A DNA stretch of 64,000 nt from Alcaligenes pakistanensis (GCF_014652815.1 NZ_BMZN01000001.1:1028711-1092710), one strand, 5' to 3'. Positions 26,203-35,746 are shown, numbered from the stretch's first letter. Notes: generated by a model not told the origin, from the letters alone. Numbers and translations are program-made.

Positions 26203-26798
26203 AGCAGCATCACCACTTTGCGGTAGGGTAGCTCTTGCCCTTCCAGCTGCACGGTCAGCTCTATACCTGTTGCGGCAGCTCCTGCCTGCTCCGGCCAAGG
26301 CCAGCTTTGCCAGCCACGCGCTGGAATCCAGATGCGTACATTCCAGGCAGTCACCTGCTCCAGCACGTTCTGTAAGGGCCCCAGTTCTGGCAAGGGGTAC
26401 ACCGTGCCCGCTGGAGCAATGGCCCGCTGCAACACGCCTTGCTGCAAACGCCATTGAATCTGCTGAGTTCCTGCTCCGGCTTCGGCTCGGCGTTCAATCA
26501 TCAAGATGGCCGGCCCCTCACCCTGCGCCTGCCAATGAATGCTGGCAGGCAAAACTGCCATCGCGCCGGAGGGATCAGCAGGGCGTGGCGCGGCGGGTAG
26601 ATGCAACTCCAGATCTCGCCCCATTTGGGACAAGGTATTGAACAAGGCCTGGGTCTGGCGCGCTTGTCGGCTTAACTGCTCATCGGCATGCAGCACAGCA
26701 TCCAGGCCCCGCCAGGACATCAGGCTGATCAAGGCCATAATGGTCAAGGCCACCAGCATTTCCACCAAAGTGAATCCTTCCTGACCAGGATCTGTCAT
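26199..26798 (-). CDS. gspJ: Type II secretion minor pseudopilin GspJ
   Basis: 199 residues. The prepilin cleavage motif EGFTLVEMLVALTIMALISLMSW has Glu at +5. The body is beta-rich (LELHLPAAPRP, ILMIERRAEAG, TGIELTVQLEG). ATGA overlaps on both sides with gspI and gspK show a tightly coupled operon. Confidence 0.93.
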   Translation of the reverse strand: MTDPGQEGFTLVEMLVALTIMALISLMSWRGLDAVLHADEQLSRQARQTQALFNTLSQMGRDLELHLPAAPRPADPSGAMAVLPASIHWQAQGEGPAILMIERRAEAGAGTQQIQWRLQQGVLQRAIAPAGTVYPLPELGPLQNVLEQVTAWNVRIWIPARGWQSWPWPEQAGAAATGIELTVQLEGQELPYRKVVMLL

Positions 26799-27154
26799 GG
26801 CAGGGACGCCACTGTCGCGTGCAGCTCGGCCAGAACTGGGCCTTTAGGCACAAAAGCCTGCACCGTCACCTGGCGAAAGAAACGGTTGGCCGTGGCTTGC
26901 ACTGTCTGCCTGCATTGCAATGCCAAATTACCTTGTGGGCACGGCACCACGGTGTCACCCGGCTCGGGAAACAGGCGACGTAAGCGTATTTCTGCCACCA
27001 CCCCATCGGCGGCTAACAAAGCCAAACTGCGCTCATGCATGGCCTGGCTGCCCGAAGCGCTCAGGCCCAGGGCTCGCAAACCTGCCGTCAGGGCGATCGA
27101 CACAATGGCCAGTGCTATCAGGACTTCGATCAGACTCATGCCGCGCTCTTTCAT
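26795..27154 (-). CDS. gspI: Type II secretion minor pseudopilin GspI
   Basis: 119 residues. The prepilin motif ERGMSLIEVLIALAIVSIAL has Glu at +5. The rest (a segment around AADGVVAEIRLR and a C-terminal VTVQAFV strand) fits GspI. It overlaps gspH and gspJ by 4 nt each. Confidence 0.92.
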   Translation of the reverse strand: MKERGMSLIEVLIALAIVSIALTAGLRALGLSASGSQAMHERSLALLAADGVVAEIRLRRLFPEPGDTVVPCPQGNLALQCRQTVQATANRFFRQVTVQAFVPKGPVLAELHATVASLP

Positions 27155-27621
27155 GACTGCACATCAAAACGGCCGGTCGCGTCGCTGCGTAGATACAGAA
27201 CCTCGTGACCATCATCGAGCTCCAGCTGACGCGGTGCAGACAACCATTCATTCACAAAGACCCACGGCCCTTGTGGCTCCAAACGCACGCGCACCGACGC
27301 CAGTGTCCATGATCGTTGGGGAAACAATTGAGTAAAGCGGGCCTGATCGCGAACCCAGCCGGGCGTAGGGCTGGTCCCATCACTGGCATCCGGCATCAGA
27401 CTGAAACGGTAGCCCTGCTGATCCGCAGTCCAGGCCACACTGCGACCGCTTTCACGGACATAGCTTTGCAGCTCAGCCAAGCGTAGGGCCAGTTGGCGGG
27501 CTTCACGCTGTATGCCCTGATCCCGGTCCAAAACCAGCACACTTAAACCTGCGCTGCTGACAATGCCCACGATCAGCAAGACCACCAGAGTCTCGATTAA
27601 GGAAAAGCCCCGCTGTGCCAC
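27151..27621 (-). CDS. gspH: Type II secretion minor pseudopilin GspH
   Basis: 156 residues. The prepilin motif QRGFSLIETLVVLLIVGIVSSAGL is followed by a GspH-type domain (RQLALRLAELQSYVRESGRSVAW). It starts with GTG at 27621, one base after the gspG stop, so translation is probably coupled. Confidence 0.9.
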   Translation of the reverse strand: MAQRGFSLIETLVVLLIVGIVSSAGLSVLVLDRDQGIQREARQLALRLAELQSYVRESGRSVAWTADQQGYRFSLMPDASDGTSPTPGWVRDQARFTQLFPQRSWTLASVRVRLEPQGPWVFVNEWLSAPRQLELDDGHEVLYLRSDATGRFDVQS

Positions 27622-27622
27622 A

Positions 27623-28093
27623 TCAATCCCAGTTGCCTATATCGGCATCGCTGCCCGTACCACCGGCCTGACCGTCCGCCCCCAGCGAGAACACGTCAAT
27701 CTCGCCATGGACACCGGGTTGCAAATATTGATACGGATTGCCCCAGGGGTCGTTAGGCAGACGGTCCATATAGGAGCGCCAGTTACGGGGCTCAGGCGGT
27801 TGAGCAGGCCGCTGCTGCAAAGCGGACAGCCCTTGCACTGTCGTGGGGTAACGGCCGTTATCCAGGCGATACAGCTTGAGCGCCTGAGTCAGCGCAGCGA
27901 TATCCTGCCGTGCCGCCACGGCGCGGGCCTGATCGGGGCGATCCATGAGGCTGGGGACGACCAAGGCGGCCATGATGCCCATGATGACCACCACCACCAT
28001 CACCTCAATCAATGAAAAACCTTGTTGAGCGCGGGACTGAACCGATCCGACCAGCGTGGGAGCCGAACGGCGAGAGAAAGTAGATCGAGACAT
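27623..28093 (-). CDS. gspG: Type II secretion major pseudopilin GspG
   Basis: 156 residues. The prepilin motif QQGFSLIEVMVVVVIMGIMAALV follows a rather long leader of 24 residues. The body shows YRLDNGRYPTTVQGLSAL, LPNDPWGNPYQYLQPG and FSLGADGQAGGTGSDADIGNW, including the calcium-site segment. It is the first gene of the minus-strand operon. The ribosome site is weak and the long leader leaves the exact start slightly uncertain. Confidence 0.96.
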   Translation of the reverse strand: MSRSTFSRRSAPTLVGSVQSRAQQGFSLIEVMVVVVIMGIMAALVVPSLMDRPDQARAVAARQDIAALTQALKLYRLDNGRYPTTVQGLSALQQRPAQPPEPRNWRSYMDRLPNDPWGNPYQYLQPGVHGEIDVFSLGADGQAGGTGSDADIGNWD

Positions 28094-28220
28094 GAAAGGA
28101 ATGAGTCACCCAAAAAAAACCGAGCTCTTGTCATACGGGCTTCATGCTGCACACGCACAATGAGAGCCCTTAAGACAGCCGCAACGGCCGTCTACCAAAG
28201 CACTATGCGATGCAGTCTAA

Positions 28221-28661
28221 ATGGGTATTATTTCCGCCATATTTCCGTCACATCTTTGGCTGCGTTTATGTCAGGCCGGCATTGCTCTGGCTCTGATCAA
28301 CCTGCTGATCAACTTGTGGTCACCGTCAGGAGACCGCATTGCTCCCGTCCTGGATGTTGATCATCAAGCACAGATCAGCACCCACCAATTGGCGCAGTGG
28401 TTTGGTGGCAATACCGCCCTGCCCGAGCTGCGTTTGCACGGCATGATTGTCAACGGGACAGATGGCGCAGCCTTGCTCAGCATTAATCAACAAACCGTAC
28501 GCGCGTATCGCCCCGGCCAGGAGCTGGCACCCGGCGTCTTGCTGGATTCCCTGCAGCGTGACCACATTGTGATCACGGTCGATGCGGTGCCCCAGCAGAT
28601 CGCCACTGAGCGCAAAGGCCCCGCGATCATTCCGGGTATCCAGCAAGTGGCCAAGCCCTGA
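28221..28661 (+). CDS. gspC: Type II secretion protein GspC, short form without PDZ domain, divergent from the operon
   Basis: 146 residues. An N-terminal membrane helix (WLRLCQAGIALALINLLINLW) is followed by a GspC homology region (LRLHGMIVNGTDGAALLSINQQTVRAYRPGQEL, LLDSLQRDHIVI). The usual C-terminal PDZ or coiled-coil domain is absent; only about 20 residues follow. GspC links the platform to the secretin. It is transcribed away from gspG, leaving a 127-bp divergent promoter region at 28094-28220. Confidence 0.88.
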   Translation: MGIISAIFPSHLWLRLCQAGIALALINLLINLWSPSGDRIAPVLDVDHQAQISTHQLAQWFGGNTALPELRLHGMIVNGTDGAALLSINQQTVRAYRPGQELAPGVLLDSLQRDHIVITVDAVPQQIATERKGPAIIPGIQQVAKP

Positions 28662-28715
28662 GGCGGGCTTTAGCAGTATTATTTAAGGCTGTTTCCCTAC
28701 TTCACCCTGGTGGGT

Positions 28716-29849
28716 ATGCCTGCTTTACTTCGTCTCTGGTTTGATAGCCTGCGCCCCAAGTCGCTGGCTATTGCACGCCCTGAAATGCTGCGTGCCACGC
28801 TGGGCGCCACGCTTAGCGTCCTGATTGTTTCCTCCCTAAGCCTGTATCTGTCGGATTTTGCGCACACCCATCACTGGTTGGTCGCGTCTCTGGCCGCCAG
28901 CGCCTTGCTGATCTTTCTGGTGCCGACCAGCCCGCTGGCCCAACCCTGGAACATTCTGTTGGGCAATCTGGTGGGTGCGCTGACAGGCATCACATGCGCC
29001 ATCTTTCTGCCTCATCCAATTGCAGCCATTACGATGGCCGTGTGCGTAGCCATGCCCATCATGCTGGCCCTGCGCTGCGTCCACCCGCCTAGCTTGGCGA
29101 TGGCGGTCTTCCCCGCCCTGAATGGCATTCAAAATTACGACTTTGTGCTGTTCCCGGTGCTGTTTGATTCCTGCGTACTGATTCTGTTGGGCATGTTGTA
29201 CAACCGCCTGACGGGGGTGGCTTATCCACCGGTGCATAAACTAGCCACACGCCCTGCAGCAACGCCGGCGCGCTTTACCGATCAGGATTACGATGCCGCC
29301 TTAAGCCATTACAACCAGACGCTGAACATCAGCCACGATGATCTGGAAAAGCTGGTCAGCTATGTGCATCAGTCAGCCTTTCGACGCAATCTGGGTACAC
29401 GCCGCTGCGCAACCCTGATGAATGATTCGCCCCTGTCCTGCCAGGTCAGCACACCTTTACAGCAAGCCTGGGACATGATGCGCGAGCGCAAAATCAAAGC
29501 GCTACCGGTGCTGGACCAGAACAAGCATGTAATTGGCATTTTGGCTCTGTCAGACTTTCTACAGCGTGCCGGGCTGGATCAGCCCGATAATCTGCGCCAG
29601 CGACTCAAGCGTTTTTTAAATCCCCGGCAGCGTTCGGCACCTACGGTAGCCGAAATCATGACTACGCCTGCAGTAACAGCCAATGCAAACTGGTCCGTGG
29701 CCGAATTGATCCCTTTATTTAGCCAGGGCCGCCATCGTCATATGCCGGTGGTCAATGATCATAAAGAGCTGGTGGGCATGATTACCCAGTCGGACCTGAT
29801 GCTGGAGCTGTTCAGAATCTTGCAGCCGTCTCGGAACAGACAAGAATAA
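28716..29849 (+). CDS. HPP-family membrane protein with two C-terminal CBS domains
   Basis: 377 residues. Four hydrophobic segments lie in the first 170 residues, with the family's HPP motif (ALRCVHPPSLAMAVFPAL). Two CBS domains follow (about 240-290 and 310-370; MMRERKIKALPVLD, LFSQGRHRHMPVVND). HPP proteins are proposed nitrite or other small-anion transporters; CBS domains usually bind adenosyl ligands. The ATG at 28716 is used; a GTG lies two codons earlier. No link to the neighbouring secretion genes is evident. Confidence 0.85.
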   Translation: MPALLRLWFDSLRPKSLAIARPEMLRATLGATLSVLIVSSLSLYLSDFAHTHHWLVASLAASALLIFLVPTSPLAQPWNILLGNLVGALTGITCAIFLPHPIAAITMAVCVAMPIMLALRCVHPPSLAMAVFPALNGIQNYDFVLFPVLFDSCVLILLGMLYNRLTGVAYPPVHKLATRPAATPARFTDQDYDAALSHYNQTLNISHDDLEKLVSYVHQSAFRRNLGTRRCATLMNDSPLSCQVSTPLQQAWDMMRERKIKALPVLDQNKHVIGILALSDFLQRAGLDQPDNLRQRLKRFLNPRQRSAPTVAEIMTTPAVTANANWSVAELIPLFSQGRHRHMPVVNDHKELVGMITQSDLMLELFRILQPSRNRQE

Positions 29850-29856
29850 ACGGGCC

Positions 29857-29900
29857 AAAAAAAATCCCCACTGTGCGGCAAGATGCCACACAGTGGGGAC
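29857..29900 (-). terminator. Intrinsic terminator of hppD
   Basis: On the minus strand the TCCCCACTGTG / CACAGTGGGGA stem is followed by eight T residues, 43 nt downstream of the hppD stop. Confidence 0.85.
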
Positions 29901-29942
29901 AGATTCGCTGCCAGCGCCGTCTGGCGCCAGAACAGAACTGGC

Positions 29943-31019
29943 TTAATCAGCCTGCAGCACGCCGCGACGCAGCTGGTCACGCTCGATAGACTCGAACAAG
30001 GCCTTGAAGTTGCCTTCGCCAAAACCGTCATCGCCCTTGCGCTGAATGAACTCGAAGAACACTGGGCCCATCAAGGTTTCCGAGAAAATCTGCAACAGCA
30101 AACGTCGGTGGCCGCCTTCCGAAGTGCCATCCAGCAAGATGCCCCGGTTTTGCAGCTCTGCGGTAGGTTCGCCATGCTCAGGCAAGCGGCCTTCCAGCAT
30201 TTCGTAATAGGTTTGTGGGGGCGCAGTCATAAAGCGCATGCCTATGGCCTTGAGCTTGTCCCAGGAAGCGAGCAAATCGTCGGTCAGGAAAGCGACGTGC
30301 TGGATGCCTTCGCCGTTGAACTGCATCAGGAACTCTTCGATCTGGCCCGCGCCCTTGGACGATTCCTCGTTCAGGGGAATACGGATTTTGCCATCGGGAG
30401 CCGTCATGGCTTTGGAGGTCAGGCCGGTATATTCGCCCTTGATGTCGAAGTAACGAATCTCGCGGAAATTGAACAGGTGCTCGTAGAACTGAGCCCAGTA
30501 CGCCATGCGACCACGGTAGACATTGTGGGTCAGGTGATCGATCTCTTTCAAACCTGCCCCCACGGGATGACGGTCCACGCCTTCCAGGTACACAAAGTCG
30601 ATGTCATAGATGGAGTTACCTTCACCAAAACGGTCGATCAGGTACAAAGGCGCCCCCCCAATGCCTTTAATGGCAGGTAAGCGCAGTTCCATCGGCCCGG
30701 TAGGAATATCGACAGGCTGAGCCCCCAGTTCCAGCGCACGTTCATACGCTTGCTGCGCATCACGCACCCGGAACGCCATGCCGCAGGCCGACGGGCCGTG
30801 CTCGGCCGCAAAGTAAGCCGCGTGGCTCTTGGGTTCTTCGTTCAGGATCAGGTTGATCTCGCCCTGGCGATACAGGGAGACTTTCTTGGAGCGGTGTACC
30901 GCTACTTTGGTGAAACCCATCATCTCAAAGACAGGTTCCATGATGCCAGGCTGGGGAGCAGCAAATTCGATGAACTCAAAGCCCATCAGGCCCATTGGAT
31001 TTTCAAACAAGTCAGTCAT
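29943..31019 (-). CDS. hppD: 4-hydroxyphenylpyruvate dioxygenase
   Basis: 358 residues; converts 4-hydroxyphenylpyruvate to homogentisate in tyrosine degradation, Fe(II)-dependent. Two vicinal-oxygen-chelate halves are visible: [10 protein letters not shown] at the N terminus and [13 protein letters not shown] opening the catalytic half (first His ligand). [11 protein letters not shown] carries the second His, and [27 protein letters not shown] carries the Glu ligand and the C-terminal signature. The ATG at 31019 has GGAG 6 nt upstream, so the four-codon-longer ORF is not used. Confidence 0.97.
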   Translation of the reverse strand: MTDLFENPMGLMGFEFIEFAAPQPGIMEPVFEMMGFTKVAVHRSKKVSLYRQGEINLILNEEPKSHAAYFAAEHGPSACGMAFRVRDAQQAYERALELGAQPVDIPTGPMELRLPAIKGIGGAPLYLIDRFGEGNSIYDIDFVYLEGVDRHPVGAGLKEIDHLTHNVYRGRMAYWAQFYEHLFNFREIRYFDIKGEYTGLTSKAMTAPDGKIRIPLNEESSKGAGQIEEFLMQFNGEGIQHVAFLTDDLLASWDKLKAIGMRFMTAPPQTYYEMLEGRLPEHGEPTAELQNRGILLDGTSEGGHRRLLLQIFSETLMGPVFFEFIQRKGDDGFGEGNFKALFESIERDQLRRGVLQAD

Positions 31020-31290
31020 AGCAGACTCCAACGTAATCAGGTAATCAAATCAAAATGGCGTCAAAACGCCCTGAAACTTTGACTTAAGCCTTGCAAGGGG
31101 GGGCGCAGGATATCCCGCGCACACTGCGTGCCAAGTGATCACCAAACAACAATTGAAATCCCAGAACTCTCACAGGCTCTGCTCCAGTGGGCGGGAACCC
31201 GAAATGCGTCCCCAATGCCGATAGCTATTATGCGCGGGCCGGCCTCCTACCCGATATAGAGCATTACCCTAGAGGCCTAAACCACTATGC

Positions 31291-32040
31291 TTATCGCGCC
31301 AGCAGTTGTGGCACGGATGACACCAGCATGGCAATCCCGGACAGGGTCAATAGACTTAAAACAATGGCACGAAAAGTACTTTGGCTGATGCCGACATACA
31401 GGCGTGCCCCGGCCAATACAGGAATCAGCACGGCCAGCATCACCAACCCTATCGAGGGCAACATGGACGGCAGAATCGCGCCTGAAGCGATATACGCCAG
31501 CAAGGTGATGGACAAGGTGGCCAGATTGAAATTCTGAATAACAGCCCGCTGCTCGTCTTTAGGCAGGCCCGTCATAGTGGTCCACAAGGTAGGAATCACT
31601 CCGGTCATCCCGCCCAGGCCACCCATGACGCCACCAATCAAACCAGCCACACCATTGGCAAGACGACTGCGTACCCGTACGTGGCCCAAACGACTGGACA
31701 TCAGCATGATGGGACACCAGATCACCATCAAGGTACCCAGAAACGCCTTGAATACGGCGGCATCCAGAAACGGCAGCAAATAGGTTCCCAAAGGCACGCC
31801 GACCAGCCCCCCTACTAGAAAGGGCAACAGAATCTGCCAGTAAGAGGTCCGCCGCCGAGTAAAGGCGGCAATCATCTGACCAGTCCAGGCACCGCACACC
31901 GCCAGCACTGCGGCCAGTTGCGGCTCCAGAAACCAGGCCCAGCAGGATATGGCCACCATGCCGAACGCAAAGCCGGACAAACCCTGCACAAAACCCGCCA
32001 CAATGGCGCCAAAGGCGACTGCCAAATAAACCGACTCCAT
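31291..32040 (-). CDS. TSUP (TauE/SafE) family membrane transporter
   Basis: 249 residues with seven or eight hydrophobic segments in two repeated halves, each with the Gly-rich family motif (GFVQGLSGFAFGMVAI and GVMGGLGGMTGVIPTLW). Members export sulfite, sulfoacetate or related organic anions; the substrate here cannot be told from sequence. It is a single gene between hppD and aspA. Confidence 0.85.
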   Translation of the reverse strand: MESVYLAVAFGAIVAGFVQGLSGFAFGMVAISCWAWFLEPQLAAVLAVCGAWTGQMIAAFTRRRTSYWQILLPFLVGGLVGVPLGTYLLPFLDAAVFKAFLGTLMVIWCPIMLMSSRLGHVRVRSRLANGVAGLIGGVMGGLGGMTGVIPTLWTTMTGLPKDEQRAVIQNFNLATLSITLLAYIASGAILPSMLPSIGLVMLAVLIPVLAGARLYVGISQSTFRAIVLSLLTLSGIAMLVSSVPQLLAR

Positions 32041-32106
32041 ATTCCCCTGCTGCTCCTACATGTGGACAAGGCCACAGTATCCCTCTTGTCAGCAGCGAGC
32101 GGGCAG

Positions 32107-32131
32107 AAAAAAGCCTCCAAGATGGAGGCTT
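32107..32131 (-). terminator. Intrinsic terminator of aspA
   Basis: On the minus strand AAGCCTCC ATCTT GGAGGCTT is followed by six T residues. The arm sequence is the same AAGCCTCC/GGAGGCTT found at 16984-17097. Confidence 0.85.
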
Positions 32132-32189
32132 CCCAAACTAAAACCGGCGTCGGCCAAGAAGGGCCAGATCAGGCCTGGTTCAGATTGGT

Positions 32190-33608
32190 TCAGGCTGGGT
32201 CAGCAGCACGCAGATCACGAGGTTGGATCAGCGATTCGGCACGCAACACTTCGTTCAGGGTCTCGGCATCCATCAAACCACGCTTGAGAACCACGTCACG
32301 AATATTGGCACCTGTCTGGAAGGCTTCGGCGGCCACCGAGGTCGCCGCTTTGTAACCGATAATCGGGTTCAAGGCAGTTACCAGGGAAATAGAACGCTCG
32401 ATATTGCTTTCCAGGCATTCACGGTTGGCTGTAATACCCACCACGCAGAACTGAGTCAGCGTGTCGCACGCATTGCTCAACAAGGCCATGCTACGCAACA
32501 GGGAGTGAATAATCACAGGCTCAAACGCGTTCAGCTGCAACTGACCACCCTCAGCGGCCATTGTCACGGTCATATCAGCGCCGATCACTTCAAAGGCAAC
32601 CTGGTTGACCACTTCCGGGATCACAGGGTTGACTTTACCGGGCATGATGGACGAACCGGCTTGCACGGCAGGCAGGCAAATTTCACCCATACCAGCACGA
32701 GGACCGCTCGAGAGCAGACGCAAGTCATTGCACAGCTTGGACAGTTTGACAGCCGCACGCTTGAGCACGCCCGACAAGTGCAGGAAACCGCCGCAATCTT
32801 GTGTGGCTTCGATCAAGTCACCGGAAACACGCAGTTGAACACCCGACAGATCGGACAAGGCCGCAACCGCCAGCTGAGCGTAATCGGGGTGGGCAGTGAT
32901 ACCCGTACCGATAGCCGTACCGCCCAGATTCACGTCGCACATCAGTTTGCGCGATTCTTTCAGGCGCACGATGTCTTCGTTAATCATGGTGGCAAAGGCG
33001 TTGAACTCTTGACCCAAGGTCATGGGCACCGCATCTTGCAGCTGAGTGCGGCCAATCTTCATGTACGTGGAAAATTCCGCGGACTTTTGCAAGAAGGCAT
33101 CACGCAGGCGCTCCATGGCGGCAAACAGCGGATCCAGCGAACGGTACGCTGCCAGATGCAAAGCCGTTGGGTAGACGTCATTGGTGCTTTGGGCCATGTT
33201 CACATCTTCATTAGGGTGAAGATATTGATACTCGCCACGCTGGTGACCCATATGTTCCAAGGCCAGATTACAAATGACCTCGTTGGCATTCATATTGGTC
33301 GAAGTACCAGCGCCACCTTGAATCATGTCTACCACGAAATGCTCGTGACACTGGCCAGTTTGTACAGCCTGACAGGCGGCCACAATGGCGTCGTGCTTAT
33401 CCTGCTCCAGCAAACCCAGTTTGAAATTGGCCTGAGCAGCTGCCTGCTTGACCAGCGCCAGAGCATTAATCAGTTCCGGGTAAGTTGAAATAGGCGTACC
33501 GGTAATGTGGAAATTCTCCTTGGCACGCAAGGTGTGAACACCATAATAGACTTCAGCGGGGACTTGGCGGTCTCCCAGCAAATCATGTTCGATACGGAAC
33601 TGACTCAT
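32190..33608 (-). CDS. aspA: Aspartate ammonia-lyase
   Basis: 472 residues; converts aspartate to fumarate and ammonia. Matches the aspartase/fumarase superfamily: N-terminal RIEHDLLGDRQVPAEVYYGVHT typical of aspartase, QGGAGTSTNMNANEV, the Thr/Ser region NMAQSTNDVYPTA, and the signature GSSIMPGKVNPVIPE with the catalytic Ser loop. GAAGGAA lies directly upstream of the ATG. It is a single gene with its own terminator, downstream of an 841-bp gene-free region. Confidence 0.96.
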   Translation of the reverse strand: MSQFRIEHDLLGDRQVPAEVYYGVHTLRAKENFHITGTPISTYPELINALALVKQAAAQANFKLGLLEQDKHDAIVAACQAVQTGQCHEHFVVDMIQGGAGTSTNMNANEVICNLALEHMGHQRGEYQYLHPNEDVNMAQSTNDVYPTALHLAAYRSLDPLFAAMERLRDAFLQKSAEFSTYMKIGRTQLQDAVPMTLGQEFNAFATMINEDIVRLKESRKLMCDVNLGGTAIGTGITAHPDYAQLAVAALSDLSGVQLRVSGDLIEATQDCGGFLHLSGVLKRAAVKLSKLCNDLRLLSSGPRAGMGEICLPAVQAGSSIMPGKVNPVIPEVVNQVAFEVIGADMTVTMAAEGGQLQLNAFEPVIIHSLLRSMALLSNACDTLTQFCVVGITANRECLESNIERSISLVTALNPIIGYKAATSVAAEAFQTGANIRDVVLKRGLMDAETLNEVLRAESLIQPRDLRAADPA

Positions 33609-34449
33609 AATTCCTTCGTTTCCTTAATAACGATAGCAAGACTTTTCTGATACGCCTCATACTCGATCCCGGACTGTAAACGGAACAAAGCCCTGCCATT
33701 TCTTGCGAACTGGGCAGGGGCTCGGGGACATGCTGGCAAATACCGCTAATAAGCTTTGGATAATGCTTGTATCCAAATCTGGAAAGCAAAGGCCCGTAAA
33801 AAACGGGCCTCTATTGCAATCCGCCAAGCGGGGTGAATGATCCAACCGCCTTTTTTGAAGGCATCGTCGAGCTCGGGAAGCGCTGTGAACATTGTAAACG
33901 CGGCGCGCACCCATGCGCGTCGTTTTACGGTTTTTCTTGGTTTGTGCCGCCCGCCCTTGCTGACTGACAGTGAAAAAGCAGCTTAATTTAACGGCGTATC
34001 TCCGATATAGCTCGCTCATCTTGTCAGTAGCAAGAGTCTGGCGCTTTGAGCACGAGCGTTGCGTGCTTGCATCATTTTGATGCCTTTAAGCCATAAGACT
34101 CACAACACACGATCAAAAGTCATGAGCTTGCCCACCGGGGTTTGAAGTCCGGAAACCTTGCAGTTTGAGAAAAACAGGAAGGCGAAAGAGTATACACAGG
34201 CTTTAAGACTATTCTATAAATGCATAGCCGCTTATACTGAAAAAAACCCGTCTTATTTTACTAAATGAAAATTCCTGATCAATAAAAGATGTTTAAATCA
34301 ATCAAAATGGAATTAAAAAATAAGATAAATTTCCACATTAAAAGCAGCGGCTCAGTAATAAAAGAAAGCAAACCCGTTTAAATTGGGTTTTGTTGATTCT
34401 TTCTAAATAACTACTGCTCTTGCCGCGCACTACTCAACGGCACAGCACT
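33609..34449. other. 841-bp gene-free region between aspA and marR-type gene
   Basis: No convincing gene. It contains a 7-bp dyad TTTGGAT...ATCCAAA (33755-33777) and a hairpin AGGCCCG...CGGGCCT (33790-33810) with an A-rich loop but no external T-run. Bases 34190-34440 form a strongly AT-rich tract that could hold promoters for both divergent genes. A 120-residue minus-strand ORF (33657-34019) has unnatural composition and was rejected. Confidence 0.5.
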
Positions 34450-35007
34450 ATGAAATTACTCGATCTGAAATATCAAACTATCCTGGGCGAATCCCAACGC
34501 CAGGCCCATCCTAAAACCGAGGATATTGAACTGTGTTTACGCGTTCTGTCGCTGGCCTCCAGCATTAATCGCGCCTCTAGCATCGTTTTGAACGAATTTG
34601 GCCTTTCCGAAGGCCGTTTGGTCCTGCTCTTCTTGCTCAGTCGCCAGCCTTCGGGCCTGAGCCCAGCCTTACTGGCTGAACAGGCCGGCGTCACCCGCGC
34701 CACCATTACCGGTCTGCTTGACGGGCTGGAACAGCAGCAGCTACTGGTGCGCCAAAACAATACCTCGGATCGCCGAGTGCTCACTGTTAAACTCACTGAG
34801 GCCGGACAAGAGCTGTGCGAACACCTGCTGCCTTATTACATAGAGTGGCTCTCGGGCGTCTTTAACCATGTGCCCCAAGACGTGCGCGAACGATTGTCCC
34901 ATTTACTGTCCAAAGCCCTGCAGGGCGACAAGACTCCGGAAATCAAAGTTGAAAAGCCCCTCTCACACGGGATTCCCGACATACGTCAGCGCAGCTATAT
35001 GGCTTAA
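34450..35007 (+). CDS. MarR-family transcriptional regulator
   Basis: 185 residues. The winged helix-turn-helix is visible: LVLLFLLSRQPSGLSPALLAEQAGVTRATITGLLDGLEQQQLLVRQNNTSDRRVLTVKLTEAG, including the DRR wing motif. It is divergent from aspA across a long AT-rich region. The start at 34450 lacks a clear SD; an upstream in-frame start at 34420 adds ten residues. The target and ligand are unknown; self-regulation through the AT-rich upstream tract is a typical possibility. Confidence 0.88.
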   Translation: MKLLDLKYQTILGESQRQAHPKTEDIELCLRVLSLASSINRASSIVLNEFGLSEGRLVLLFLLSRQPSGLSPALLAEQAGVTRATITGLLDGLEQQQLLVRQNNTSDRRVLTVKLTEAGQELCEHLLPYYIEWLSGVFNHVPQDVRERLSHLLSKALQGDKTPEIKVEKPLSHGIPDIRQRSYMA

Positions 35008-35120
35008 GGCAGATACCCGCCTTACTCAGGGGCCAGCCTTTGGGCTGACCCTCTATATTCAGGGGTGGCACCGATACGGTGACCACCCTTTATTTTCATC
35101 CCAGGAAAACTGAACACCGT

Positions 35121-35726
35121 ATGGATGCCGCCGTTATTGCTGCCATGAAGAAGTGGCCTAATGTGCCCGCTGTCAGCGGCTATATCTCTTTGGATCAGGC
35201 CGGTCACTGGCGGCATCACCCGGCAGGCGCTGCCAACCAGCATCCGGAACAAGCGGGCGAGCGCATCGCGCACCAAGGTTTGCTGGATTTTTTCAATCGT
35301 AATTATCAGTCGGATAAGCACGGTCGCTGGTTTATACAAAACGGCCCGCAGCGAGTCTATATCCGCCTGGACGCCGCCCCCCTGATTGTGTCCTTGGCCG
35401 AGGATCGAGTCCATTTGCAAGATCACACCGGCCGCCGGATTCAAGACATCCACGCCTGGTACATCAGCGCTGAAGGCATGCTTTACCTGCGTACATCTGT
35501 AGGGCCAGCCTTACTGGCAGGTCGCGATATACCCGCCCTGCTCGACCAGCTACGCAATCAAGAACAAGAAGGGCTGGACAGCCTTGACCTGGAGCAGCCT
35601 CATCACAGCATAGGCTGGCACTTACCGGCCTACCCCCAGGCCTGTACCCTGACAGTCTGGTCTTCCTGCGTGTCGCCCGCCCAAGAATTGGCGTATATTG
35701 TTTTGCCAGAGCCCGATCCAACTTGA
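35121..35726 (+). CDS. Conserved hypothetical protein upstream of a Nudix gene
   Basis: 201 residues from the ATG at 35121 (a longer ORF opens at 35079). It begins MDAAVIAAMKKWPNVPAVSGY and contains FFNRNYQSDKHGRWFIQNGPQRVYIRLDAAPLI. There is no signal peptide or membrane helix, and no catalytic motif recognised. I have seen this type of protein annotated as unknown function in related bacteria, but do not assign a family. It ends 20 nt before the Nudix gene, so co-transcription is likely. Confidence 0.75.
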   Translation: MDAAVIAAMKKWPNVPAVSGYISLDQAGHWRHHPAGAANQHPEQAGERIAHQGLLDFFNRNYQSDKHGRWFIQNGPQRVYIRLDAAPLIVSLAEDRVHLQDHTGRRIQDIHAWYISAEGMLYLRTSVGPALLAGRDIPALLDQLRNQEQEGLDSLDLEQPHHSIGWHLPAYPQACTLTVWSSCVSPAQELAYIVLPEPDPT

Positions 35727-35746
35727 ACTGCCCTCACAGAATCTGC

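Noticed and set aside
18141..28093. Type IV pilus instead of type II secretion
   Set aside because: The presence of gspK, gspL, gspM, gspN and a GspD with N-domains, and the absence of pilT, pilM-Q or a major pilin, fit type II secretion.
32223..33488. 421-residue plus-strand ORF opposite aspA
   Set aside because: The minus strand encodes a complete aspartase with all motifs; the opposite frame is a composition shadow.
33790..33810. Hairpin AGGCCCG...CGGGCCT as a terminator
   Set aside because: The A/T-run is in the loop, not after the stem, and no adjacent gene needs it; left as part of the intergenic description.
33657..34019. 120-residue ORF upstream of aspA
   Set aside because: No ribosome site, odd Arg/Ser/Cys-rich composition and no domain; treated as non-coding.
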